Assembly: GCA_013538855.1 (NCBI GenBank)
Contig: JABXJS010000233.1
Location: 1-43,995 of the forward strand
Source of the DNA: Herpetosiphonaceae bacterium
GTDB taxonomy: Bacteria; Chloroflexota; Chloroflexia; Chloroflexales; Herpetosiphonaceae
Length of the DNA stretch: 43,995 bases
Direction: 5' to 3'
Each line of letters begins with the position of its first letter. The first letter of the stretch is position 1. Below, in pieces: positions 25,084 to 33,246 of this stretch. Both the position numbers and the translations under genes were made by a program. The notes under the pieces are model-generated. The model searched no databases. It was given only the letters and a program-made list of their open reading frames with translations, and was not told where the DNA came from.

Positions 25084-26127
25084 CTAGGCATCGGCGGTGG
25101 CGGGCGGCGCGCTGCCACGTACTGCCGCGAGCTTTGCCAGCAGGTGATGCACTTGCACATTATCACCGTCGATCTCCAGCGCCTGATCCAGATCGGCCCT
25201 AGCTGCGTCCCACTCGTGCCGCTGCATGGCGATCAGCGCCCGGCCAATGTAGACCTGCACATTGGCCGGATCGAGATTAAACACCTTCTCAATACACGCA
25301 CCTGAGCCATCTAGCTCACCACGATTGTATAAAACCCGCGCTTTGCCGACCCAGCCGAGCACGCTGTTAGGCTGCACTTCAATGATGCGCTCGTAGTCGG
25401 CCAATGCGGCTGCATCATTATTGCAGAGCAGAAAGACTTTAGCACGCTCGTACAGCCAGCGCGGATGATCAGGCACAACTGCAAGTATAGCCGTGATGTG
25501 CGCGATAACACCTCGCCAGTCCTGCTGCTCAAAGGCGACGTTGAGCTGACCTATCTGCTGATTGAGCGGTGTCCACAGACGCAGGCTGGCATAGCCCAGC
25601 GCGAGGCCATATAGACCGCCAGCCGCTGCGATACAAGCCAACTTGACCATGCCTTGAGGATCGATAACACGCTGTAACACATACCAGCCGAGCAGCACAG
25701 CGACCATGCTCAGCGTGCTCGCCCACAGCCAGCGCTTCGGCCACAGCGTGAACATCCGGCGATGCTCAGCACTAAAGAATCCCAGAACTGCACCTCCTAG
25801 AATTAACCCCATACCAAATACGACTGGATGGATATCGCGGGACTGAAACGCGCTAATCTGCCATAGTCCTAGTACCATAGCAGCACTACATAGCCATGAG
25901 TCATACACCAACTCTAGCGCAATAGTGCCAAACCGCCCCCTAACTGGCGCACGGACAAGGCGCTCTAGCAGCGGTACCAGCATCAGTAGAATCCAAGCGC
26001 CAAGCGCGGCAAAACGGCTGATCACCAGCAGCGCCGCGCCAGCAGTCAGCGCGCCGCTGAGCGACCACCACAGCAGACAGAAGCGCCGCAGCTGTGGCGT
26101 GAGCAGCGGCTGAGGACTCATGTACAT
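25084..26127 (-). CDS. Membrane protein with C-terminal TPR repeats
   Basis: A 347-residue protein with about six membrane helices in residues 15-190. At least four tetratricopeptide repeats follow in residues 200-345: VVPDHPRWLYERAKVFLL, VQPNSVLGWVGKARVLYN, LDPANVQVYIGRALIAM and IDGDNVQVHHLLAKL. TPR domains mediate protein contacts, here probably on the cytoplasmic face. ATG with GGGGAG upstream, followed on the same strand after a short gap by the DinB-like gene. Specific function unknown. Confidence 0.8.
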   Translation of the reverse strand: MYMSPQPLLTPQLRRFCLLWWSLSGALTAGAALLVISRFAALGAWILLMLVPLLERLVRAPVRGRFGTIALELVYDSWLCSAAMVLGLWQISAFQSRDIHPVVFGMGLILGGAVLGFFSAEHRRMFTLWPKRWLWASTLSMVAVLLGWYVLQRVIDPQGMVKLACIAAAGGLYGLALGYASLRLWTPLNQQIGQLNVAFEQQDWRGVIAHITAILAVVPDHPRWLYERAKVFLLCNNDAAALADYERIIEVQPNSVLGWVGKARVLYNRGELDGSGACIEKVFNLDPANVQVYIGRALIAMQRHEWDAARADLDQALEIDGDNVQVHHLLAKLAAVRGSAPPATADA

Positions 26128-26305
26128 TGCAGTCTCCCCTTTCTAATCAACAATCAACGCGCTCGCCGCCTGCACCAGCGGCGCAGCCACACTGCGCAGG
26201 AGGCCGCGCCGTGCGCAGAAAGCACCAGCTTTGTGCTAGGATCAAAGCGCTGTGCAGGATTGATGATACACTAAACCAATCGTAGATGTTCCGCAAGGAG
26301 TGACC

Positions 26306-26560
26306 ATGCGCATTATTGTTGATTTTGCCGATCCCGTAAACGATCTTGAGGTGCTCGGGCTGCCCGACGGCGTCGAGCCAGGCGCGGCGCTGGGGCCACG
26401 CGGCGCGCCGATCTGGCGGCTGTTTAGCGCGGCGACGCGCACGCTCTTTCTCGTCCAGCAGACGTCGCAGGTGGCGCGCGAGGCGCTGGAGAAGGAGTTC
26501 AAGTTTATCGACGAGCGCATCCGCGAATTCCGCCGCAGCGGCGAGCGAGGCCGCCGATGA
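26306..26560 (+). CDS. Small protein of unknown function upstream of the editing gene
   Basis: An 84-residue soluble protein (MRIIVDFADPVNDLEVLGLP at the front, a charged helix FKFIDERIREFRRSGERGRR at the end). AAGGAG lies five bases before ATG 26306; a GTG two codons upstream overlaps that site and is rejected. Its stop overlaps the start of the AlaX-type gene (ATGA), so the two are translated together. No family is recognised; a partner or regulator of the editing protein is inferred from coupling only. Confidence 0.7.
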   Translation: MRIIVDFADPVNDLEVLGLPDGVEPGAALGPRGAPIWRLFSAATRTLFLVQQTSQVAREALEKEFKFIDERIREFRRSGERGRR

Positions 26561-27741
26561 GCACCGAGCGCCTCTACTGGCTCGACGCCTACCTGCGCGA
26601 GTGGTCGGCGCAGGTGGTGGATCGCCGCGCCGACGGCCACGAGATCGCCCTGGATCGCTCGGCCTTCTACCCCGAGGGCGGCGGCCAGCCTGCCGACCAC
26701 GGCTCCATCAACGGCGTCGCCGTGCTCGATGTCCAGAGCGACGAGGACACCGACCGCGTCTGGCACCGCCTGGCCGCGCCGCTCGCCGACGATGCTGTGA
26801 GCTGTGTCCTCGACTGGGAGCGCCGCTTCGACCATATGCAGCAGCACCACGGCCAGCACCTGCTCTCGGCGGCCTTCGAGGAGCTGTGCCAGGCTCGCAC
26901 CACCGCCTTTCACCTTGGCGCAGACAGCACCACCATCGACCTGGCCATCGACAGCGACGCGCTCACGCCCGAGCGGCTCGCCGCCGTCGAGGAGCTGACC
27001 AACAGCGTCATCTGGGCCGATCACCCGATTCTGGCGCGCTTTGTCACGCCTGCGGAGCTGGCCAGCATTCGCCTGCGCAAGCCGCCCACCGTCAGCGGGC
27101 CGGTGCGCGTGGTCTCGGTGGCCGACTTCGACCACTCGGCCTGCGGCGGCACGCACCCGCGCTCCACGGGCGGGGTGGGCATGCTGCACATCCGCCGCAC
27201 CGAGCGCCGCGGCACCGAGACGCGCGTTGAGTTTATCTGTGGCGGGCGGGCGATGCGCGACCTGCGCTGGAAGAACGCCACCCTGGCCCGGCTGGCCGCC
27301 GACTTCAGCGTCGCCGTCGATGAGATCGAGGCCGCCTTCGAGCGCCTGCGCACCGCCGAGGCCACGGCGCGGCGCAGCCTGGAGCACGCCACCAAGCGCC
27401 TGCTCCAGGTCGAGGCCGCCGAGCTGCTGGCGGCGGCGGACGGCGGCGTGGTCGTGCAGCTCTGGCGCGACCGCGAGCTAGACGCCGTGCGGGCGCTGGC
27501 CGGCAACATCGCGGCGCTCGGCGGCGTGGCGCTGTTTGGACTGGCCGGCGCAAAGGCCCAGCTCGTCTTTGCCAGCGACGGCCAGCAGCTGCACTGCGGC
27601 AACCTGCTGCGAGAGATCGTCAGCGCCTACGGTGGCCGCGGCGGCGGCGCGCCCACCCAAGCCCAGGGCGGCATTCCCAGCGCCGACGATCTGCCCGCAG
27701 CGCTGGAGCAGGCCGCCGCCCAGGTGCGCGCCAGCGTCTAG
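26557..27741 (+). CDS. AlaX-type alanyl-tRNA editing protein with DHHA1 domain
   Basis: A 394-residue stand-alone homologue of the editing half of alanyl-tRNA synthetase. It hydrolyses mischarged Ser- or Gly-tRNA(Ala). An N-terminal beta-barrel carries FYPEGGGQPADHG. The editing core has zinc ligands in HHGQHLLSAAFE (HxxxH) and CGGTHPRSTGG (CxxxH). A helical linker and a DHHA1-like domain (about 310-390) ending with the Gly-rich GGRGGGAPTQAQGG complete it. It corresponds to the long AlaX class. Very GC-rich codon use gives several long shadow frames on the other strand. Confidence 0.92.
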   Translation: MSTERLYWLDAYLREWSAQVVDRRADGHEIALDRSAFYPEGGGQPADHGSINGVAVLDVQSDEDTDRVWHRLAAPLADDAVSCVLDWERRFDHMQQHHGQHLLSAAFEELCQARTTAFHLGADSTTIDLAIDSDALTPERLAAVEELTNSVIWADHPILARFVTPAELASIRLRKPPTVSGPVRVVSVADFDHSACGGTHPRSTGGVGMLHIRRTERRGTETRVEFICGGRAMRDLRWKNATLARLAADFSVAVDEIEAAFERLRTAEATARRSLEHATKRLLQVEAAELLAAADGGVVVQLWRDRELDAVRALAGNIAALGGVALFGLAGAKAQLVFASDGQQLHCGNLLREIVSAYGGRGGGAPTQAQGGIPSADDLPAALEQAAAQVRASV

Positions 27742-27860
27742 CCACGCCAGCGGATGCGCAGCGCGCTCGTAGTGCCGCATATCGCGAGCGTGCCACAACC
27801 CTAGCCAGACGGCAGCAGCTCCTGCTCGCCCCAGCACGCGACGCGATCCATTCGTGCCAC

Positions 27861-27963
27861 GCGAGCGCACCGCTCACGCCATCGCACGCTGGCTGTGGGG
27901 CTGCGCCTGCCTGCCCTGAGCATACAGCGCGCGGGCTTGCACAGCCCCAGCGCGTGCTGGCCG
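27861..27963 (+). repeat. 103-bp direct repeat, copy 1
   Basis: It matches 28013-28115 at 101 of 103 positions, with no indels; copies are offset by 152 bases. It contains a GGGGCTG/CAGCCCC internal inverted pairing. The near identity implies a recent duplication or gene conversion. Confidence 0.9.
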
Positions 27964-28012
27964 CAGCGAACGAGCCAGCCATGCGCTCCTTTTTCTTACC
28001 AACTCCACAGAA

Positions 28013-28115
28013 GCGAGCGCACCGCTCACGCTATCGCACGCTGGCTGTGGGGCTGCGCCTGCCTGCCCCGAGCATACAGCGCGCGGGCTTGCACAGCCCC
28101 AGCGCGTGCTGGCCG
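28013..28115 (+). repeat. 103-bp direct repeat, copy 2
   Basis: Second copy of the repeat at 27861-27963, with two substitutions. The 49 bases between the copies are unique. Confidence 0.9.
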
Positions 28116-28594
28116 AGGAAGCCGGACATAGCACAAGCTAACGTTTTACACAAAACCACACGTAGCTCAAGCAGCGCAGCAATAACACAGGCAGCACTGA
28201 CCTTACCAAAAGCGCATAGGCCATAGCTAGAGCAGATGCAGGAACAACGTTATCTGTGTACGTGTAAAATCTTTATTTAAGTTCGCGGCTAGATCGCCGC
28301 ACGCAGCGCTACACCTAAGCGCTACAAAAATGGCGGTGAAATGGTGCGGCGGTGGACTGTTGCAGCGGCTCAGCAAACAGAGTCTGCGCTGTTGCTCGAT
28401 CAACCGCTCAAGGGGGCAACTTGGCACTGCGGGTGGATCGGCATTGCAGCCAGTGGCGCGGTGACGTCGCAGCCACACGCTGCCGTGATCGGCCTGACAC
28501 TATCCAAGGCGCAGAGCTTGCGCGGCCAGCGAACAGCGCAACCAGTAAGCCTAGCCCAAAGCGCCATCGGTACTCAAGCAAACCACAGCCATGC

Positions 28595-29354
28595 GCGTTG
28601 ACCCACAGCCGTGCAGCCGCAGCTCAACCAAGCCCACACAGCTACGCGGCACGCCAAATCTGCCCAGCGACGCCGCACCAGCCGAGCGCATTGACCGCGC
28701 TCATGCCAGCGCACGCTGCTACGCCGCGCCAGCTTACTACGTTGACCGCGCTCACGCCAGCGCACGCTGCTACGCGCTGCGGCGAATCTGCCCAGCGACC
28801 ACGCGCCAGTCCAGCGCGTTGACCGCGCCGTGCAGCCACTGACCACGCTCATGCGATCTGCTACGCGGCGCGCCGAAGCTGCGCCGTGGCGATGCGCCAG
28901 CCGAGCAGGCTGAGCAGGCGCGCTGACCCAGCCGTGCAGCCGCAGCTCAACCAAGCCCACACAGCTACGCGGCACGCCGAATCTGCCCAGCGACCACGCG
29001 CCAGCTTACTACGTTGACCGCGCCCACGCCAGCGCGTGCAGCCATGCGGCGCGGCAAATCTGCACCAGTGACGCCGCGCCAGCCGAGGTGTTGACCGCGC
29101 CGTGCAGCCACTGACCACGCTCGTGCGATCTGCTACGCGGCGCGCCGAAGCTGTGCAGCGGCCACGCGCCAGTCCAGCGCGTTGACCACGCCGTACAATC
29201 GCAGCGCACGCCTGTGCACGCTGCTACGCAGCGCGGCGAATCTACCCAGCGACGCCGCGCCAGCCGAGCGCGTTGACCGCGCTCATGCCAGCGCACGCTG
29301 CTACGCGCTGCGGCAAACTCACCGTACAATCGCAGCCCACGCCAGCGCGTGCTG
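28595..29354 (-). repeat. Degenerate array of copies of the YndJ-like gene's 3' end
   Basis: On the plus strand a module of roughly 75-105 bases recurs: GCTACG, then a variant of GCGGCGAATCTGCCCAGCGA, then GCGCCAG, then TTGACCGCG. The TTGACC or CTGACC anchor occurs at 28599, 28691, 28742, 28819, 28923, 29014, 29091, 29182 and 29273. The same module, in the same orientation, forms the last codons and stop of the gene at 29355-30323 (anchor 29428). Longer blocks also recur, for example around 28611 and 28934 (offset 323) and around 28831 and 29103 (offset 272). Read on the minus strand, several copies keep residues such as AVNALGWRG and AGQIRRA. Confidence 0.75.
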
Positions 29355-30323
29355 CTACGTGGCGCGGCGAATCTGCGCCGTGGCGACGCGCCAGCCGAGC
29401 AGGCTGAGCAGGCTGAAGCCGAGCGCGTTGACCCAGCCGTGGACGCGCAGCATGCGCTGGATGGTCAGCCACGCGGAGTACGTGTTGTTGACGCGGGCCA
29501 GCGCGTAGAGCGTGGCGAAGGCCATGGCCACCACAAGGCAAAGCGCGGCAGCCAGCAGCAGCCAGCGCGCCAGCGGAGCGCGCACGGCGGTCGCGGCGGA
29601 GCGCAGCAGCAGCAGGGCGATGATCACCATATCGGCGGCGAAGATGATCGCCGCCGCGCCCTCCAGCAGATGCCAGAATGTGATCCCAAGCGCGATAAGC
29701 GCAGGGCAGACCATCGCGATCCAGGTGGCCGCCTGATAGAGACGCGGCAGCCGCCCGCGTGTTGTGCACAGCAGCCGCCCGAGCATGCCCGTGCCAACAA
29801 GGCCAGCCAGGCTAATAAAGTGGAAGTGCACCGCCGTGAGCGCCACAATCGCCGGCGAGAAGCCCATGGGCTTGAGGCCGAGGCGGCTAATCACCAGCCA
29901 CACGCCGCCGATGATTAAGTAGGCCAGCCCAGCATCGACGCACAGCTCCTCCAGCTGGTGCCAGTCGCCAGCCAGCAAGCGCAGCAGCGCCAGCAGCGCC
30001 AGCCCGGCCGTGAGCAGCAGCCAGGGCGTGCTGAGCAGCGCCGCCAGCCAGCCGGAAGGCAGCAGCAGGCCGATCAGCGCCAGCAGCGCCGCCAGCGGCT
30101 GCGCCACGACCAGCAGCGCAAAGAGCCGCTGCGCCAGCGCAAGCTGCTCGGCGGGCTGAGCGAGCGGCAGCGCCAGCGGCATCGTCACCAGCAGCGCCAG
30201 CAAAATCAGCAGATTAAACGTGTCGATGTGCAAAGCGCCAACGAGGTTGAGCAGCCACACCAGCAGCCACGCGAGCGTGCCGCCGCCTAGACTCCAGCGA
30301 TTAACCACAGGCCAGAGGCTCAT
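29355..30323 (-). CDS. YndJ-like multi-pass membrane protein
   Basis: A 322-residue membrane protein with about nine helices. The segment SPAIVALTAVHFHFISLAG matches the core of the YndJ family (Bacillus YndJ and relatives), whose function is unknown; the His pair HFH could bind metal or heme. Its C-terminal end reads WVNALGFSLLSLLGWRV, and this stretch of DNA is copied in degenerate form downstream. The start at 30323 is chosen because AAGGAG lies eight bases upstream; a longer frame to 30413 runs into the tandem repeat and is rejected. The promoter must lie within or beyond that repeat array. Confidence 0.75.
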   Translation of the reverse strand: MSLWPVVNRWSLGGGTLAWLLVWLLNLVGALHIDTFNLLILLALLVTMPLALPLAQPAEQLALAQRLFALLVVAQPLAALLALIGLLLPSGWLAALLSTPWLLLTAGLALLALLRLLAGDWHQLEELCVDAGLAYLIIGGVWLVISRLGLKPMGFSPAIVALTAVHFHFISLAGLVGTGMLGRLLCTTRGRLPRLYQAATWIAMVCPALIALGITFWHLLEGAAAIIFAADMVIIALLLLRSAATAVRAPLARWLLLAAALCLVVAMAFATLYALARVNNTYSAWLTIQRMLRVHGWVNALGFSLLSLLGWRVATAQIRRAT

Positions 30324-30339
30324 AATGCAAGCTCCTTGT

Positions 30340-30698
30340 GCGCCAGCGGCGCGTGTGGCGCTACGGTCTAGAGCAGCAACACAGCGAGCGCTGCCCATGC
30401 GCGCAGCAGGCAAGGCGGGTAGAGCAGATTTGCGACAGCTGCGCGTGTGACGCTACGCTCTAGAGCAGCGACACAGCGAGCGCTGCCCATGCGCGCAGCA
30501 GGCAAGGCGAGTAGACCAGATTTGCGCCAGCGGCGTGTGGCGCTACGCTCTAGAGCGGCGACACAGCGAGCGCTGCCCATGCGCGCAGCAGGCAAGGCGA
30601 GTAGAGCAGATTTGCGCCAGCTGTGTGTGGCGCTACGCTCTAGAGCGGCGACACAGCGAGCGCTGCCCATGCGCGCAGCAGGCAAGGTGGGTAGAGCA
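30340..30698 (-). repeat. Four-copy 90-bp tandem repeat upstream of the YndJ-like gene
   Basis: The unit anchor CGCTACGCTCTAGAGC (first copy CGCTACGGTCTAGAGC) begins at 30359, 30451, 30541 and 30631, giving periods of 92, 90 and 90 bases. Units 2 and 3 differ at four positions. Each holds the palindrome GCTCTAGAGC (GGTCTAGAGC in copy 1). On the minus strand the frame stays open through the array and encodes a 30-residue repeat containing MGSARCVAALERSAT, but without a ribosome binding site. No unique spacers are present, so it is not a CRISPR array. The rest of 30324-30803 shows no gene. Confidence 0.9.
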
Positions 30699-30803
30699 CA
30701 ACAACGGTGGCAGCGCCTGCGCGCCGCCACCGCGCTTCCGAGATGAGACTATGCGAGCAGCCAGCAGCGTGCGCCAGCCAGCACAGCGGGGCAGCCGCGC
30801 CCG

Positions 30804-31481
30804 CTAAAGATTGGGCAGCTCCCAGGCGATCGGCGGCTTGCCAGCGTCGGCGAGCGCAGCGTTGATCTGCGAGAACGGGCGCGAGCCGAAGAAGCCGTGC
30901 TTGGCCGAGAGCGGCGAGGGATGCACCGACTGCACAATCGTATGGCGCGACTCATCGATCAAGCTGGCCTTCTTCTGGGCGTAGGCCCCCCAGAGCACAA
31001 AGACGACCGGATCGGCCTTGGCGTTGACCTGACTGATCACCGCGTCGGTGAAGCGCTCCCAGCCCTTGTTTTTATGCGAGTTCGGCTGGTGTGCGCGCAC
31101 CGTCAGCACGGCGTTGAGCAGCAGGATGCCCTGCTCGGCCCAGGGCACCAAGTAGCCATTGTTGGGAATGGGGCAGCCGATGTCGCTGTGCAGCTCCTTG
31201 AAGATATTGCGCAGCGACGGCGGCGGCTTAACGCCAGGGCGCACCGAGAAGCACAGGCCGTGGGCCTGCCCGTCGTCGTGGTAGGGGTCCTGGCCCAGCA
31301 AGAGCACGTTGGTCTGCTCCAGGCTGGTGTAGCGCAGGGCGTTAAACACATCGTTGGCGGGCGGGAACACGGTGTGCTCGGCGCGCTCGGCGGCGACAAA
31401 CGCAGACAGCTCCTGCCAGTAGGGCTGGCTGGTCTGCTCGGCGAGGTGCGGCTGCCAATTCTCCGGAATGGTCAAGGTCAT
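30804..31481 (-). CDS. ung: Uracil-DNA glycosylase, family 1
   Basis: A 225-residue base-excision repair enzyme that removes uracil from DNA. Motif A is LLGQDPYHDDGQAHGLCFSV (catalytic Asp in GQDPYH), the uracil pocket has PPSLRNIFKELHSDIG and LLLNAVLTVR, and the minor-groove loop is HPSPLSAKHGFFG (catalytic His). The length and all motifs are standard. ATG with GGAGG upstream. It is last of a three-gene minus-strand unit, 15 bases after the methyltransferase-like gene. Confidence 0.97.
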   Translation of the reverse strand: MTLTIPENWQPHLAEQTSQPYWQELSAFVAAERAEHTVFPPANDVFNALRYTSLEQTNVLLLGQDPYHDDGQAHGLCFSVRPGVKPPPSLRNIFKELHSDIGCPIPNNGYLVPWAEQGILLLNAVLTVRAHQPNSHKNKGWERFTDAVISQVNAKADPVVFVLWGAYAQKKASLIDESRHTIVQSVHPSPLSAKHGFFGSRPFSQINAALADAGKPPIAWELPNL

Positions 31482-31496
31482 TGTGCCTCCAGCAAG

Positions 31497-32072
31497 CTAC
31501 AAATTCGCATTGGTTGTGATACCAGCCAGGCTGCGGATGTGGCCGCGGACCACGCGGATCGGATCGACGCTATAGAGCGTGGTGAGCGGGGCGGCGATGG
31601 CGGCGAGGCGCTCCTGGGCCAGGCCCCAGTCGTGGGTGCGTGAGCCGCCGACGTAGAGCGGCGCGTTGGGCACGAGGCGATCAGCGAGATCTTGCAGGGC
31701 CGTGTTGGTCTCGCGGGTGCCGAGGTGGTAGGGCAAGAGCATCACGCCGTAGGTCCACGGCTCGGTGGGGAAGCCATCGGGATCGTCCAGCTCGGCCAGC
31801 TCCTGCACCACCTGGAGGTTGGCGTAGCTGGCGAGCTGGCGGGTGAGCGCGTCCCAGCGCTCGAACTCGATGGCGACGAGCGCAACCTGAGCGACCTTGG
31901 GGGCCAGCGCGGCGGCGAGCTGCTCGAGGTCGTCGCCGACGAGCAGCACGCGGGCGTCGGCAGGCGGCTCATCGAGCTTGGCCTGAAGGTGGGGCAGCAC
32001 CTGGCTGGCGTAGGTAGCGCGGCGGTCGGCGCGATGTTGCTCGCGGGCGCCGCGGCCTTTAGCACGGGGCAT
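31497..32072 (-). CDS. Class I methyltransferase-like protein
   Basis: A 191-residue protein with a Rossmann-like front (ARVLLVGDDLEQLAAALA) and a later acidic strand (VALVAIEFERWDALTRQL). The fold resembles the N-terminal half of RsmC-type 16S rRNA methyltransferases; YVGGSRTHDWGL is similar to their YVAGN-type segment. The usual SAM-binding glycine motif is degenerate (LLVGDD), so activity is uncertain. The basic N-terminus (MPRAKGRGAREQHRADRR) could contact RNA. AAAGGA upstream; gaps of 15 and 18 bases to its neighbours indicate one operon with ung. Confidence 0.55.
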   Translation of the reverse strand: MPRAKGRGAREQHRADRRATYASQVLPHLQAKLDEPPADARVLLVGDDLEQLAAALAPKVAQVALVAIEFERWDALTRQLASYANLQVVQELAELDDPDGFPTEPWTYGVMLLPYHLGTRETNTALQDLADRLVPNAPLYVGGSRTHDWGLAQERLAAIAAPLTTLYSVDPIRVVRGHIRSLAGITTNANL

Positions 32073-32090
32073 GGGCGGGAGTCCTTTCTG

Positions 32091-32927
32091 CTACTTCAGG
32101 CGCTGATAGATCGTGGCGATCGCCAGACCCAAAAAGATCGCCAAGGTCAGGAAATTAATGCGAAAGCCAAGCGCGACGTAGACGATGCCTGCGCCGACCA
32201 AGATCGCGATCGCAGCGGTGGCCTGGATGATCGGCCCGCGCTTGCGCGTGGCCCAGGTGATGACGCGCATAACGCCCTCGCCGATGGCTGCGCCAGCAAA
32301 GGCCAGAATGAAAAAGATGAAGAAGAAGCCGCCGCCGATCAGGCTCGACAGGAACCCGCCGAGCGCGCCAGCGATCACGCCGACGATGGCCGTCTTGATC
32401 ACATCGGCGGCCTCGACCTGATACAGCGGCGAGCGGCGCGCCTTGCGACACTCTGGGCAAATGTAGCCGACCGGCGTTGGATAGGCGCAGTCCGAGCAGA
32501 TTGGGCGCGAGCACTGAATGCAGTGCAGGCCCGTCTCGCGGTTAGGATGGCGGTAGCACACCGTGATCTCGGTCGGGGCGTGGGTGGCCATGGGATCAAG
32601 CGGTGGCAGCTCTGGCTTGACCGGCTTTTTGCTGCCGTGCGGGTTGACCTCGCCGCTGAGCAGCGCATCGAGACCGCTGCGGGCCTCGGCGTTGTCCGGA
32701 TCAAGCTCGAGCGCGCGCTCGTAGGCTTGGCGGCGCTCGGAGAACGTGCCGACAACCTGCGCCACACCCAGCCATGCGGCGGCGTTGTCAGGGTCAAGGC
32801 GCGCGGCCTTGCGCAGCGCAGCGCGTGCTGTCGTCTTGTCCTGCCGTTCGGCGGCCGCAAGACCGGCCGTAATCAGGGTGGCGACATCATCGGTGCGCTC
32901 AACATCGGCTGGTGAATTCAATGCCAT
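32091..32927 (-). CDS. TPR, B-box-like zinc finger and membrane-helix protein
   Basis: A 278-residue protein. The front has two TPR-like repeats (ARAALRKAARLDPDNAAAWL and RQAYERALELDPDNAEARSG). A B-box-like zinc-binding module follows (CYRHPNRETGLHCIQCSRPI, then CSDCAYPTPVGYICPEC). Three to four membrane helices complete it, with the striking GGGFFFIFFILAFAGAA. The start MALNSP at 32927, with AAGGAA upstream, is preferred to an ATG seven codons earlier. It is first in the unit with the methyltransferase-like gene and ung. Similar B-box/membrane proteins of unknown function occur in other bacteria. Confidence 0.75.
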   Translation of the reverse strand: MALNSPADVERTDDVATLITAGLAAAERQDKTTARAALRKAARLDPDNAAAWLGVAQVVGTFSERRQAYERALELDPDNAEARSGLDALLSGEVNPHGSKKPVKPELPPLDPMATHAPTEITVCYRHPNRETGLHCIQCSRPICSDCAYPTPVGYICPECRKARRSPLYQVEAADVIKTAIVGVIAGALGGFLSSLIGGGFFFIFFILAFAGAAIGEGVMRVITWATRKRGPIIQATAAIAILVGAGIVYVALGFRINFLTLAIFLGLAIATIYQRLK

Positions 32928-33246
32928 GGAAGATTTCCTTTTGACCATCCGCTAGGCTACAATCAGCGTAGCGTTTGATAGCACTGGAGAACAAGCCATA
33001 GCGCCCATCCGCAGCCACTGGCGGTGCTGTGACACACCTGCCAGTGCCGGTTGGCGCTAGCATAGACTAATAGAACATTTGTGTCAAATCTGACGACGAC
33101 AGCGGCACTCGGGGCCGCAGCCCTAAGCATCTGAGCAGCAGCTCAGCAGCGTATGCAGTCGCAATGGACGCACACGAACTATACAACGTTCGTCTCCCTC
33201 ATTATACTGATTTTCGCGGCAATCTGCCGCTTATGGAGTGATAGCA
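32928..33246. other. Divergent intergenic region before crtI
   Basis: No gene is seen. An AT-rich part (33168-33215, with TTATACTGATTTTC) just upstream of crtI is the likely promoter area. No consensus -35/-10 pair at good spacing is identified. Confidence 0.4.

Larger units (their letters stand above)
27742..29354. other. Repeat-rich intergenic island without credible genes
   Basis: About 1.6 kb without a frame that has both a ribosome binding site and protein-like composition. It contains a 103-bp direct repeat pair (27861-27963, 28013-28115), an AT-richer unique part (about 28120-28350), and a mosaic of degenerate copies of the downstream gene's 3' end (about 28595-29354). Confidence 0.7.

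Noticed and set aside
26242-27387. 381-residue frame on the minus strand opposite the AlaX-type gene
   Set aside because: It is antisense to a gene with clear catalytic motifs. High GC at third codon positions creates long antisense frames, and this one has no domain or ribosome binding site.
28341-28822. Overlapping 86- and 156-residue plus-strand frames in the repeat island
   Set aside because: Low-complexity Ala/Thr/Arg/His composition, no ribosome binding site, and they run into the degenerate repeat modules.
29349-29918. 189-residue plus-strand frame in the YndJ-like gene
   Set aside because: It is Gln/Arg/His-rich shadow translation opposite a membrane protein with a recognisable core motif.
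30324-30413. N-terminal extension of the YndJ-like protein into the tandem repeat
   Set aside because: The extension is repeat-encoded, lies before a good ribosome binding site, and would place 30 basic residues in front of a normal membrane start.
30340-30698. CRISPR array
   Set aside because: Units are contiguous 90-92 bp tandem copies with no unique spacers, and no cas genes are nearby.
31692-32915. 407-residue frame on the plus strand across the methyltransferase-like and zinc-finger genes
   Set aside because: It runs antisense through two genes and their gap; its composition (Gly/Ala/Arg/His/Asp-rich) is typical of shadow translation.
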